Notes: generated from the letters alone by a model not told the origin. 64,000 nt of DNA from Vigna angularis (GCF_016808095.1 NC_068971.1:25936131-26000130); one strand, 5' to 3'; shown: positions 37,691 to 49,797, counted from the stretch's first letter. Program-made: numbers and translations.

Positions 37691-38914
37691 AACTTACATT
37701 CTTGCATGCCCTTTCTATGTTTTTGTTGGTCTTTTTTGCTTTTGCTGTAAGGTGTTAGTTTATCTTTGGCAAGGCAAATTTCATGTTACATGAGAAAAAG
37801 TGCTAATTGTAGTTTGATTTAGAGACTCTCTGCACACTAATTGGGTTCCAAAGACCAAATTCCATATTTTAATAAATTATCTGTGAGAAGGAAAATGGGA
37901 CTTGGCAAATGTGGACATTCATTTAATGTTTTGTATTTGGAAGCCAAGTGTGCCCAAAATTGTCATGAATTTCCATTGCCATTTGTGTGTATTGGAATTT
38001 GAATAATGTGGTGAAATTGCTGGAATTTATGTTTTAAGGCATTGTGGTCCTCTGCTACCACCTGTTATTCTGACCAACAGGTTTGAGACTGACAAACAGG
38101 GGGACCACTAAGATGCCATATGTATCAAACTCTCCTATTTCCAAATCTTTTTTCAACTAGTTCGTATTTTTTATAAGGAAGTTAGCTAAGATAATTTTTT
38201 CAGTAATTCGTATTACTTTTTTCAAATTATTCATATTTTCTTTTCAAAGTTAATTAATCTTATTGAAAGAGAAATACCAAAACATGTCAATTAATTTATA
38301 CCAAAACAGGAGTGAGTGAGACTTTGGTATTCGTTCTGATCATATTGAAAGAGAAATACTTTATTTCACTAATTTGTAATATTTATTACTTTTTCTAATC
38401 ATGTCAATTAATTTAGAATATTTTAAGAAAAAGATACTTGATACATCCTACAATATAATGAGATCTCTGATGAAAAGGTGCAAATATTGGATGCAAAAAT
38501 TTCTCTTCCTTTTACAGCACATAAAAAAAGTGTAGATGGAACCCGACACAGTCCACCCCTTACAAACTGTGTTAGACTGATTGATTGTGATGGCCAATAT
38601 TATATTACTGGTGTATGTCTTGAAGTTTATTTTCAATTATGAAATGTGTAGAGAACACAGCTCTGCTATACATTCTAGAGGGACATAGAGAAGTGGTCCT
38701 AAAATCTTGTGAGGGAACTTGGAAGGATAAATTGTATGGTTTGGAATTGGAACATGTTAATTGTTCTGATCAATCTTCATATGATGTATATCCAAAAAAA
38801 AATTAATTATTTCCTGTAACTTGAAAAAATCTATTATGTGAAGTGCATATTTGTGTCCAAACCATGAACATGTGATAGTGTCAGTTCATACAGTAATTTC
38901 TCGCTGGCAAGATT
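37691..38914. other. Downstream region of ARF
   Basis: The likely 3' untranslated region continues past 37690; AATAAA at 37871-37876 is a candidate polyadenylation signal. A small inverted repeat occurs at 38037-38117. The rest is AT-rich and without a gene. Confidence 0.5.
37871..37876 (+). terminator. Candidate polyadenylation signal for ARF
   Basis: AATAAA, 181 bases after the ARF stop codon, in an AT-rich context. It is the first perfect AATAAA I noticed downstream; plant signals are loose, so other sites may be used. Confidence 0.35.
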
Positions 38915-38944
38915 CCAATGGAACTGACAGCATTACAACTCAAC

Positions 38945-38946
<2 letters not shown>

Positions 38947-39012
<66 letters not shown>
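38947..39012. repeat. (TA)n microsatellite, about 66 bp
   Basis: Uninterrupted alternating TA. It sits inside the downstream flank shared with the second SRG1-like copy, whose flank lacks it, so the tract grew after the duplication. Confidence 0.95.
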
Positions 39013-39015
<3 letters not shown>

Positions 39016-39294
39016 TGTCAAGATAAATATGCAATCAGTGATTAAGTCGGTTTAGAGATGGATAAAGGAAAGTGCCATGCTACTGAGGGAAAACTGAAAT
39101 GAAGTTTGCAAAATTTGTGGAGTAACAGCTGAGATTACAAAATTGGTTTAGAATGAAATCTAATTTCAGTGATATGGACTTGCATTAATAAGAGAGTGGA
39201 GACTCTAACATGAGGGAGTACTTCTAAAATTTATTTTCTTCTCCCATTTTCTCTTACGGCTACTTTCCTTTCTTAATCATCTTGATTTCTCATA

Positions 39295-40742
39295 TCAGAA
39301 TCCTCCATCTCTTACTGCTATTTTTAGGTGTGTTTTTCCCTTCAATTTGCTCTTAAGAGCATGTGTCAAATAATCTCCATACCTTATTTTCTGGTACAAC
39401 TTAGTGTTTTGAGGAGGGATAATAAAAAAATTCGCAGATACAGGTATCGCTGAGTAAAATTCGTGACGGATAATCACTATCTGTAAATATTTACTATCCG
39501 TGGATAGCGAATAATGAATATTTTAGTACTCGTTTCTAAATAAGTCGGGTACCCGTGGTACCCATTAACCGAAAAAGATAATAATAATAATTAATTTATA
39601 TATTTTTTTAATTAAATTTAATTAAGAAAAATTAAATTATATCTTATTAGGTTAAATTTAATTAAAATTAAATTTATATTTATATTTAATTTAATTTATA
39701 TTATATTATATATGTTTTTTATAATTTTATTTAAATTTTATTTTAAAAATGTATAAAATTTTTTATTTTATTTTTTGCAACTATTCGCAAATATTTGCGG
39801 GTTTTAAAAGATTCGAGGATATTTTCTAAACGGATATCCGTGCAGGTAGTGTGTCGAGTATCGTGCTTGACCCGATCCGTTGTCATTCCTAGTTTTGAGC
39901 GTCTATCATATGATCAAGGGGCTCAACTTCCACATAACTATGTGGGCACACAAACAATGCATAAGAAATCATTTTCTTGTTCTTGTTTGTCATTGTTCTG
40001 TGCTATACACTCTTGTATTTCCCATTAGTCAAGATCTGCAATGATTGAAAAAGGAAGACACTCACAACAAGAGTAAATGATTAAAGAACTAACCTTTTGT
40101 GATGACATAAAGAGATCGTTTAGTACCTGAATAACATCTCCAACATTGACAACTAGAGCATTTGATATTGGAGTCACTGGCACCCATCCTTGTTGGTGTC
40201 GAATTTCTAATCCATTTATATCATCATCTTGCATAAGTAAGGCGATGGTGCTTGTGTCAGAGTGTGGACTCAAACCAAGCACTTGCTCAGGTGTGTTACA
40301 AGGAGGGTAATAGTTCACTCGAAAACCTTCCAATGATTCTTCATGCAATCCGAGAAAAACATGCTTCTGCATCCCCATGATCTCTGACAATGAACTAAGT
40401 ATTTCCTTACTAATTCATCTAACTTCACTTGTATATGCCTCTATTACCTCCCTGCATTAGTAGATGAATTTCGTCAAGTGATGAAAAGTAGTGTTTAAAG
40501 TTTTCAATCGAGAGGAGCACCTACTTGAATCCCTCTAGAGCTTTTGGCCAAAATTGAAGCTTCTTATACTGGGTGGGGTATGTGTGTAACATCAGTGTAT
40601 CTGACCAGTCTAGTGTCTTCTCCCCAAAAATTGTGTAAGTCTTACCATAACCATGTATCTCATCTGATGACATTGCATACTTGTTTTTCTCTTCTATTAG
40701 AAGATTGAGAAACTCAGATATTGCATCCTTCATTTCCTCCAT
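39295..40742 (-). pseudogene. Truncated SRG1-like 2OG-Fe(II) dioxygenase pseudogene
   Basis: Minus-strand relic of the gene at 44292-46442. Exon 2 (about 40529-40742) begins mid-exon at the KDAISEFL stretch; upstream sequence is unrelated and exon 1 is missing. Exon 3 (about 40120-40455) keeps the iron-binding HSD in LGLSPHSDTST but has TGA at 40415-40417 where the intact copy has CGA. Exon 4 starts at 40035 and is split by a 478-bp hAT-type insertion (39414-39891), resuming at KLYQKIRYGDYL. No start codon region, a nonsense codon and the insertion each preclude a normal enzyme. The duplicated unit includes 3' flank, since 38915-39210 resembles 43925-44070. Confidence 0.9.
39414..39891. mobile_element. 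hAT-type non-autonomous insertion in the pseudogene's last exon
   Basis: Comparison with the intact copy shows exactly where foreign DNA enters. The 8 bases GTTTTGAG appear on both sides (39406-39413 and 39892-39899), whereas the intact gene has them once. An 8-bp duplication is the hAT hallmark. The ends GAGGGATAAT and, in reverse complement, TAGGAATGAC are imperfect inverted repeats. The interior has GGTACCCGTGGTACCC and AT-rich DNA, with no transposase. At 478 bp it is a MITE-sized element. Confidence 0.85.
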
Positions 40743-41639
40743 ATGTAATCGATATGTAATCGAATAGACATAATGACTATATCGACATGCTCGATGGTGT
40801 TTTCAAACATATATAGTACATGTTACTTTCTATAAATTTTGAAACAAAAACAACTTACAAGTTGTTTCACAAGAGGAAATAGCTTAAACATTTCATAGAT
40901 ACTATTATGCATGCCTCTAATAACACAATTTTTGTATAATTTTGTGCATCACTTTCATTGGAAAATCCAATACTCTTTGTTTCACATGTAATTTATAATA
41001 AAGCAACTTGTTTCTAATAACCAACAATCCAACTACAGAAAAAGAACAAAAATATAGTCCACATTCAAGAACAAATTTTTATATCACAAGGTGAGCTCAA
41101 CTACTCAAATCACAATGCAATTTGACCCAGTTAAAGGATCACAGGATAGTCATTTTATTAATAAATCATGTTAAGGACTACACAAATTCTTCAAATTAGT
41201 TTCAACATTAAAAAACCAATCTAGTGGATGATTCAAAGTCTATGACATCATGTGTTGAAGATTAAGAAAATAACTCTGCACGTTTTTGAAAATCTCAGCA
41301 CCTACTGAAGACGAAAACCCAAATTTGAACGAAAGGCGAAAACGAATTTTATTTGGAAACAACTATAGATGAAGATGCGAGAGAAATTATAATAAAATAG
41401 TAAAGTGTAGTACCAACATATTTCAGACCACACCTACCAAACAAATATCAATTCTATAAGTTTCGAAAAGGTGAGACGACATGCTAAAACTAGTATGATA
41501 AGTGTGATCTTAGCCACAATCTTTCACATGAATTTGGTAGACCATGTTGGAGTGAGACATCAGAAAACAACTTCGATTATAATGTAAGTTGGGGGAATGA
41601 GAGAGGTTTTTCAGATGATGATTGAAAATCTGAAGAATT
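40743..41639. other. Spacer upstream of the truncated pseudogene
   Basis: No exon 1 of the dioxygenase is found here. The duplication breakpoint is at about 40742. CTACAGAAAAAGAAC near 41033 weakly resembles the reverse complement of the TTTTTTCTTGTAG end at 43359, so it might be the other end of the transposon that carried the MuDR relic; this is unproven. Confidence 0.4.
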
Positions 41640-43020
41640 AGTTAATGGACCAGAAAGTGATGAAGAACATAAAGATATATAGGGTTATGGAAAGTTTGGA
41701 ACATTTTGTATGGCAAAAAGTATGCTTGATTTTAAATGGGAAGTTGGGACATATTTTCCTAAAAGGCAAGACCTTTTAGAAGCCATCAAAAGTTATACGT
41801 TGCAAAATGACAGAAATATTAAATTCGTAAATAATAATTTTGTGTCATGCAGGCCAATAATTGGATTTGATGGAGATTTCTTGAAAGGGAAGTATGGTTG
41901 AGAGTTGTTAACAGATGTTGGACGAGATGTCAATAACCAAATGTTGCTTATTGCATATGTTATGATTGAAGTAGAGAACAAGAATTCATGGAGCTATTGA
42001 TTGATGACCTTGGTAGGGCTCCAGTATGTTCATCATTTACTTTTATATCAGACAAAAAAAGGTAATAGCCATCTATAATTTGTAATTTTTGTATATTATT
42101 AATGGTGTTCATTAATACTATGAAAGATGACCTTGAGAACATAGAGCTCGACCTTCATTATATAGAGTTCAACCTTCATTATGTAGACCTTGCACTTTAT
42201 TCAATTAAAACCAAAGGGCCTACTTCCAGCTATACAAGAACTGCTATATGGAGTTGACTAAAGATTTTGTGTAAGGTACTTGTATACCAACTTTAGAAAG
42301 AAATATCCTGGAAAAAATCTTAAGCGTCTAATGTGGAGGGCAACTACATCGACACATCCACAAACTTGGGAGATGGAGATGAGAAAGATAAATGAGTTGA
42401 ACCATGAGGCTTTTAAGCATTTGATAGTTATTCCTCCAAGTTTTGTATGTATAACTTAACAATAATTTATGTTTTCATTAATGTTAATATTTCTTTACAT
42501 GATCTCCTCTATATATTGGTCAAGATCAAGGTTCACTCACATGTTAATTTATGTGAGGCCTTCAACAGTGTACTAGTTCACACCTGGAGTAAACCTATTA
42601 TACCATGTTGCAGGACATCTGGGTTTACATCATGTAAAGATGGGCAACAAATAGATTAAAGATACAATCATTTTAAGGATCCATTTGTCCCAAAATCCAA
42701 ACTAGATTTCAAAAGGAGTCACAGTTAATCAAATATTAGATTCTTAGGTAAACTTCATTTATTACTTGTGAATTATGTTAAATTTGTTTTTTGGTTCATT
42801 ATTATTGTTTTTTCTCTTCACAACTGGTCAGTGAACAAAATATTTGAAGTTCGACACGTGTCATACAGTGGAGATAAGTTTGTCGTCAATATAAACGATT
42901 TTTATGCACATGTAGGAAATTGAGTATCAGTGAAATTTCATGTTGTCATTCCTTGGCTGCAATGAAGTTTCTCAATATAAATGGAGAATTATACACTCAA
43001 TATAGAAATCCAACAGAAAC
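41640..43020 (+). pseudogene. Decayed MuDR-like transposase
   Basis: Pieces in order: the MuDR DNA-binding domain (DFKWEVGTYFPKRQDLLEAI, from about 41728); the catalytic MULE domain start (RPIIGFDGDFLKGKYG, about 41853-41900, then VGRDVNNQML and EVENKNSW); its later part (LPAIQELLYGVD and RFCVRYLYTNFRKKYPGKNL, about 42214-42320); and a C-terminal SWIM zinc finger (CTCRKLSISEISCCHSLAAM, about 42907-42966). Several stops and frame changes interrupt it, and the segment linking the first two domains is missing. It is the relic of an autonomous Mutator-type element lying between the two dioxygenase copies. Confidence 0.85.
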
Positions 43021-43184
43021 ATCTAGCTTATAAAATAAGTTCATCATCTCTACATTTCAACACTTCTGCTGTGTGTTTTTCATAGTGTCATTGATAGTTG
43101 AATCACTCTCTTGTGTCAACTCATTCTTATTTGAGTCAAGTTTTTTCTTGCAAACTTGATTCAACATGGCAAGGAGGATTCATC

Positions 43185-43372
43185 CTTTCTCGGAAAAGAA
43201 TTATCCTAAAAAACTTACATATGGATATATCCATATGTAACTTACTTACGACCATTTTACATACGAATTTTTGTTTGTATGTAATTTGTATGTAACGCTA
43301 CATTACATATGGATTTTTGGTCTTATATACGGACTTTGACTGTATGTAATTGCGTTTTTTCTTGTAGTTTGT
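43185..43372. repeat. Palindromic TTACATATGGAT repeats and transposon-end-like sequence
   Basis: A perfect 26-bp palindrome (43215-43240, half-site TTACATATGGATA) is followed by variants TTACATACGAATTTT, TTACATATGGATTTTTG and TATACGGACTTTG in both orientations, ending GCGTTTTTTCTTGTAG at 43372. Dense subterminal repeats closed by TTCTTGTAG look like the end of a DNA transposon, perhaps the one whose transposase relic lies just left. Confidence 0.6.
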
Positions 43373-44291
43373 TACTTGTTTTATAGCTGCATTTTGGAGT
43401 TTGATATTTAGATACGATCTCGATATATTAGGTACATGTAACAAATTTTATGCAACTTTGTTTTGTTGATAACTCACCCACATTGTTACGTATATATATA
43501 TATCTCTATGTAAAAGTGTATTTTTTTCTCTTTTGTAAAAACCCTCTCATCTATTGTATGAAATATACATGTTTTTCTTTTTTTTCACCCATTCGATCTC
43601 TTCATTTGTGATCAATGGCTAAATTCTCTCTCTCGTTGCTCAAACTTGTACATTCACATATCCTCGAAATCATATAAGATTTTAAATCTAATTTAATTTC
43701 ATAATTAATTTATAAAATAAGATTTTTTTTATACGTGTAAATTCGTATTATTTCTAATTAATATAAAATCTATAACAACTGCTGCTCCTTCACACATTTT
43801 CCATAACTTTTACAACTGAACCTTTTAACTCGTTCTTCTTCTTTTTTTCTGTAAAAAGAAAAATAATCTGAGTACGATTATGTATAGTCTGAGACCATGA
43901 AAAGAAAAACCTCATGTTTGGTGAGGCTGGAAGTGACAGCATTAAGACTCAATTTGTTTGAAAGGAAAGTACTATCCTTCTAAGGAAAAGCTAAGATGAG
44001 AATTTAAGCTTTGTGGAATTTGATAGAATAAGAGTGACAAGACTTGCATTAAGAGAGCACAGACTCAACTCTCATTCATGTATTTATAAATTATTATTTT
44101 CTTATAATATTTTATTTATATTTATTATTATTAGTATTATAATATCATATTTTATTATATATGCAAAGCAGTTCTCAGACAATGTTCATGGAAATGTTTG
44201 ATGTCAAGGAATATTTCTTCCCACTTATTACAATACAAACACAATTCGTAAATCGAGAAATTGGACTTGGTGTAAGTTTTGTTTTGTTTTG
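43373..44291. other. Downstream flank of the intact SRG1-like gene
   Basis: AT-rich. The part from about 43925 matches the downstream flank of the truncated copy, for example GACTTGCATTAAGAGAG here and GACTTGCATTAATAAGAGAG at 39178, so it belongs to the duplicated block. The short plus-strand frames here show no domains. Confidence 0.5.
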
Positions 44292-46442
44292 TCAGTTGTT
44301 TCCATTCCTGGTATCAGAATGCTCTAACATTGCCACATCAATGTGTGTTTTTCCCTCCATTTTCCTCTTCATAGATTGTCTCAAATAATCTCCATACCTC
44401 ACTTTCTGGTACAACTTGGGGTTTTGAGCATCTATCATATGATCAAGGGGCTCAACTTCCGCATCATCCTCTGGGCACACAAACAATGCATAAGAAATCC
44501 TTTTCTTGTTCTTGTTTGTCACTGCTCTGTGCTCTACACTCTTGTATCTCCCATTAGTCAAGATCTGCAATGATTGCAGAAGGAAAACACTCACAAGAGT
44601 AAATGATTAAAGAACTAACCTTTTGTTTATAATATAAAGAGATAATTTAGTACCTGAATAACATCTCCAACATTGACAACTAGAGCATCTGATATTGGAG
44701 TCACTGGCACCCATCCTCCTTTGTGTCGAATTTCTAACCCATTTATATCATCATCTTGCATAAGCAAGGTGATGGTGCTTGTGTCAGAGTGTGGACTCAA
44801 ACCAAGCACTTGCTCAGGTGTGTTACAAGGAGGGTAATAGTTCACTCGAAAACCTTCCAATGATTCTTTATGCAGTCCGAGAAAAACATGCTTCTGCGTC
44901 TCCATGATCTCTGACAATGAACTTTGTATTTCCTTACTAACTCGTCTAACTTCACTTGTATATGCTTCTATTACATCCCTGCATTAGTAGATGAATTTCG
45001 TCAAGTGATCAAAAGTAGTGTACATAGTTTCCAAATGAGAGGAGCACCTACATGAATCCCTCTGGAGTTTTTGGCCAAAGTCGAAGTTTCCTGTATCGGG
45101 TGGGACATGTGACTAACATCAATGCATCTGACCAGTCTAGTATCTGCTCCTCGGACACCACATAAGCCTGCCCATAACCTTGAATATCGTTTGATTCCAT
45201 TGCATACTTTTTCTTCTCTTCTATTGGAAGTTCAAAAAACTCAGCTGCTGCATCCTTCATTTTCTGCACCAGCTCTTTCTTAACACCATGATTTACTATC
45301 TGCAGCCAAAAGTAATTGCAATCTCAAGCAGCATTTCATGAAAACCAAACAAACTTCTTCTCATCAATATTCCAGACATTTTAGCTATTACGAAAAGACA
45401 CATCCAGATTCCTTAGGAAGTTCACACATTCACAGAGTTAGTTGGATGAAGATCAGATGGTTTATATTTATCTAGGTAAATTCGACTTTAAATACACATT
45501 TAAATTAATAAGTGCACACAATGGTCTGTATTTATAAATATGTATATGTTCATACCACACATGATAGTCTCATTATTTAAGAATTGAGGTTTAAGATAGT
45601 TTAAATACTCTTTCTTTTTTATATCTTTTAAAAGCCAAAACCGAAGGCTCTAAAGTGACAAACTTGATTTAAGTTTCATTCTTATTTGAAAGATTGATAG
45701 TAAATGTCATTCTTATTTGAAGGATGATAAACTTGATTTAAATTTTTGTCCCAAAAAGATTTTTCATAAATCTATATGATTAATCCTATTAAGTAGTTTA
45801 AAGGTATTGGAATTATAAGGTCAAATGATCATCATGGCAATGGTAACATACTAAGTTTGTAAAATTTTCATATTTTCTTCTCATCTTGTTCATTTCTCCT
45901 TAGTATAGAATTCAAACTCAAACTAGAGATTTTAAAAATATTATCTCATGAATTGGTTATACTGAAGTTTAAGTTGTCTAAATGAAGATGCATGAATGGT
46001 TTTACTATGTCTCTAAAAGTTACAGTGATTGTAGTATACTCTGAACAAGTGGCACTATTGTTAAAAAAAAAAATATATGTAGAAGTGCTCTTTGTCTTTG
46101 TGTAAGTTCCCATTTGTGCATATTTGTAAGTAATTGACAGTAGTGTTGATAAGAAATTACCTGAAAGAAACCCCACTCTTTGCATGCTACATCCAATTTC
46201 AATAACTCATCCTTGTTCCCACATGAGAGCAGTGCTAAGTCAATGACAGGTACCTCAGATGAAAGGTGAGGCATGTGATTGACTTTTTCCAGTTCTTCAT
46301 TACTCCTCACATATCTTTGAGGAACCTGCAGGGGATTATTCCTTACAATTTCTTGAACATTGGGGACTGGTATAGATGGAGCAAAAGTGGGTACTTCCTC
46401 CATTTCAGTCACCAACTCTTCAACATCTACATTCAGACTCAT
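44292..46442 (-). CDS. SRG1-like: SRG1-like 2-oxoglutarate/Fe(II)-dependent dioxygenase, 4 exons
   Basis: Minus-strand exons: 46161-46442, 45052-45299, 44654-44978, 44292-44564. All introns are GT-AG and phases agree, giving 375 aa with ATG at 46442. Soluble cytosolic enzyme family that uses iron, O2 and 2-oxoglutarate to hydroxylate, demethylate or desaturate small molecules. The N-terminal dioxygenase domain includes VPVIDLALL; the catalytic domain has iron ligands H240 and D242 (HSD in LGLSPHSDTST) and H297 (SVEHRAV), and the 2-oxoglutarate-binding R307-x-S309 (KRIS). Closest by eye to SRG1 and codeine O-demethylase-type proteins, slightly longer than the usual 350-360 aa because of an N-terminal stretch. 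The substrate cannot be told from sequence. A truncated tandem copy lies about 4 kb downstream. Intron 1 is large (861 bp). Confidence 0.93.
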
Positions 46443-47882
46443 CTTTCTTCTGCTAAGATTGTTTCCTCTGAGATTTGACTTTGTTTGTAAGGGACATTTA
46501 CTATTGTAAGCAAAGTCTTGGAGATTAGTTTATTGTCACCTTGTCTTTGTTTTTCATGTATTGCAGGTTCTGTTCGGAGGATCCAAAGCAAAAAAGAATT
46601 GCTTAGTTTATCATACAAGGGAACGATCCCATTGTCTCTAAGTTTTTTTCCAATATTATTATTTAACGATCTCAATGAACCTGTCCAATATATACATATA
46701 TATTGGATCTCTAAAATGAGTCTAATTTTAAAAACATTGGCTACCAACTATTCCCAATCCCAATTTATTGAAATATATTAAACTATGAATATGGCAAAGC
46801 GTCATTATCACTAAAGCAAAAATGTGAAATGTTATTCTATGTTCTCTGCTTTTCAATCCATCCTACTTTAGAGAATGTTCTCATGATGAAGAACAATTCT
46901 TGTTTTCCAACATGGAACAACCTAGGACATATCTAATACCAAATATAGCCTAAAAGAAGATGGTAGTATATGATGAAGATCTTCTTTTCCTCTTTCCTAA
47001 TTTTAAATCATCTAAAAATCTCAGTAAATCAATGAGGGAATCCTCATTTTGACGTATCTCTTATTGGAGAAGAATGTAAAGTGATAATAACAAGATGAAA
47101 GCCCTGCATAGATGAGGCTAATGGAATAACCAAATGCAAAGTAATGATTCCACATGACTCATACCAAAAGTTTTGCATCCTATAAAGAGGAGAAAATGTT
47201 GAATAAATTTTTTCTCTCTCTTGCTTGAGACGTGTCTTAAAAGATAAAGTCGTGAGGACTAAATTTTGCACTCGTATCGAAGAGATATACTATTTTTTGG
47301 TGTATCAAATTGTACATGACCCAGCATGGTAAGATTCTTGGTGTACAAAACCTGCTAGAATTCTAATAAGCAAAAGCTTCTATTCATTGAATTTCCATCT
47401 TTCTTAATGAAACTTTCATGGAAGCAAATGGTGGTAACAGTAAGATAAAAAAATGGAACATTTTGGTATATTATTGTCCGTAATTTTTATTGCAGATGAT
47501 GCTGCTCAGATTTTCTTTCCCCTTTTTTCTGGTTCCAAGAGGTTGGTCACATGATTCCAATATTTGGTCCCTTGTAATAATGTGAGTATAGAATGTGCAG
47601 TTTACAGGTTATTATTCCCAAGTTAACTTCATACAAGGCAAAGCACTATCAACAGTAAGAGCAAAAATGTGAAATATTGTTTTTATCAATCTACCCTTTG
47701 TTTCAACTACCTTGATGGCAAAGAACAATGACTATTAAGACTCTAAAAAAGAGATAACTATGACAATTGAAGATTAAAAAACAGAACTAAAATATTCAGA
47801 AAACAGTTCTTCACAGATAACTGATGATCTTTGCAATTCTCCAACAGCAGCTTCAACTTCAGTTTTGTCATCATGAATCCCT
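46443..47882. other. Intergenic region between dioxygenase and thaumatin-like genes
   Basis: Holds the promoter of the dioxygenase gene (upstream on the minus strand, right of 46442) and the downstream flank of the thaumatin-like gene. No convincing exon is seen; short open frames at 46439-46781 lack features. Confidence 0.5.
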
Positions 47883-48695
47883 TTACAGTGGAGGAGGGCA
47901 GAAGGTGATAACATATCTTGGAGCCCTGCATCTGTTAAGGCTGCTAGAGTCATCATATGCATAACTATAAGCCTTAGGACATATAGCCTTAAAGAGATGA
48001 GCAAAAAGAGTAGGCTTGCAAGTTTTTGGGTCAGAATAATTCCCTGTGCAGCAATATTTAGCTGATTGCATAGCCAAGCATGCACTTTTACACCCCACAA
48101 CTCTGCCATTTCTCTTCACCTCAAGTGCTGATGGACAGCAAATATTCAAATCCACTTCACAAGATGCCACTCCACACCCAACTCCACCCCCAATGGGCTT
48201 CATGGAAACTGGCAAATTGAAGCCATCCACCAAACTCACATCATAGAAGTGCAAAGGGGAGGAGGAGGATCCAAGGGTCATTTCCACCACTGTTGCAGGT
48301 GGCAATCCTCCTTGCCCTCTACAATGCAGCTTCCCATTGCAGTCACCAGTGACACAGTGCCCATTTCCATCACTGTCAAAGCTACAACCTTGCCTACCCC
48401 AAATTCTCCCTGACCACTTTTCTGGTACGTCAAGCACAATTTCTTCACCACTCCCAAGATGCATCCCACCATCTTTTGGACTTTGCTGCCCTGCACCGCC
48501 AAGTATCCCTGGCCACACACTTTCCCCACAGTTGTTCACTACAATAAGTTGAGCACCATCTGCTACAAACAACATAAGACAAATAATGCATACAAAGGTT
48601 TCAGTTACAAATCGAAAAGAAACAGTGTTATTACCTGTGAGTATGATGTACCAAAATGCAACCAGAGAGACGAAAATGAAGGAGATTTTCGCCAT
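47883..48695 (-). CDS. Thaumatin-like protein (PR-5 family), 2 exons
   Basis: Exon 1 48635-48695 and exon 2 47883-48559 on the minus strand, 245 aa. The long open frame across the intron is accidental; GT (48634-48633) and AG borders are clear. Secreted defence-type protein: a hydrophobic signal peptide (about residues 1-20, [16 protein letters not shown]) precedes mature [17 protein letters not shown]. Family blocks are in order: [68 protein letters not shown], and a C-terminal [13 protein letters not shown] count 17 cysteines where the family's usual number is 16; the extra one makes the CC pair before PSAL. The [11 protein letters not shown]sp residues that line the acidic cleft are present. 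No membrane anchor or GPI signal follows. Target glycan and antifungal activity are not deducible. Confidence 0.94.
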   Translation of the reverse strand: MAKISFIFVSLVAFWYIILTGNNTVSFRFVTETFVCIICLMLFVADGAQLIVVNNCGESVWPGILGGAGQQSPKDGGMHLGSGEEIVLDVPEKWSGRIWGRQGCSFDSDGNGHCVTGDCNGKLHCRGQGGLPPATVVEMTLGSSSSPLHFYDVSLVDGFNLPVSMKPIGGGVGCGVASCEVDLNICCPSALEVKRNGRVVGCKSACLAMQSAKYCCTGNYSDPKTCKPTLFAHLFKAICPKAYSYAYDDSSSLNRCRAPRYVITFCPPPL

Positions 48696-48828
48696 TGTTT
48701 GAGCTCAATGAATAGCAACACAACAACAGAAAAGTTTATGCAACCTATATACGCGTGAGTGACAGTGCGTTTGAGGCTTCCAGGTTCCAAATATTTCGCT
48801 CTCAAGTATAGATCGTGCCAAGTGCTAT

Positions 48829-48837
48829 CTTTTTATA
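48829..48837 (-). promoter_or_regulatory. TATA box of the thaumatin-like gene
   Basis: TATAAAAAG on the minus strand, about 134 bases upstream of the ATG, leaving room for a leader of about 100 bases. The position and the perfect match make it a good candidate. Confidence 0.6.
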
Positions 48838-49797
48838 CAAAAACAAAACGGTTTTGCAACTTCCCACTGTCACCCTCGTTAAGCTTTTGCCTTTATTTTC
48901 TCTAATTACTTTCTACTTTCTCTTTCATAACAAAGTAGCATATATGCATTGCTTCCAGCTGGAGATTTCTTTTTTACGTAACTGTGATATTAAAATGGTT
49001 AAAATATTGCTATTTAAATACTGTTTAGCGATTTTTGGGTGGATGAGGTTGCTGCTAATTTGGCAACTTGCAGCATCTTTGGGTGAGAAAAATAAAGCAA
49101 GAAAGGAAAAACACTACAACATGTGAGATGAAGTTATGAACTTTAGTTGCATTAGAGAATGTTTACATCTTAAACTTCAATGACATGACATTCTTTTCCA
49201 TAAGGGGCATTATAGAAGTACAGGAATGTCTGTAGGATTTTTGCTTTATAACATCAGCATTATCTGCTTCTATGTTAAACTGGAAAAAGATCAATATTTT
49301 TTTCAAAGTTGGTTCGCAGAGTAATTATGCCTTCTACTTTGTTCAGTCTTGTTGCTTAAGATTTATTTTATTCTTAAACACATATTAAGTATAATTTAAC
49401 ACAATTTGGGTTGCTTCATGACCAACTTGAGATTTAAGATTGCCAAGTGTGTGAGGATTTTGATACAATTAATTTTTGTAAAAAATAAATGCAAAAATAT
49501 ATTCAATTCCAAAAATTACATAAAATTGCTTCAATTCATAACAGTTTTGGATTCAAAGTTAAACTTTCTTATGTTGATATATATATATATATATAACAAT
49601 TATGTTCTGTCGTTAAATTTTTTAAGATTATCTTGTTATTAAATTATAATATTTAAAAACTACTTTGATATTAAATTATATTTTTTAATTTTGATTTGAT
49701 GTTAAACTGCAAAATTCAGAAACCAATTTACCACTATAAAATATACATCAAGATTAGAATGGTTACACTTTTCATAAATTAGATGCCAACTAAGTTT

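Noticed and set aside
47774..48109. 111-aa minus-strand frame at the end of the thaumatin-like gene
   Set aside because: Out of frame with the conserved cysteine-rich protein and lacking any domain.
48605..48695. Reading straight through the thaumatin-like intron
   Set aside because: The open frame is uninterrupted by chance. GT-AG borders and family alignment of the mature start favour splicing.
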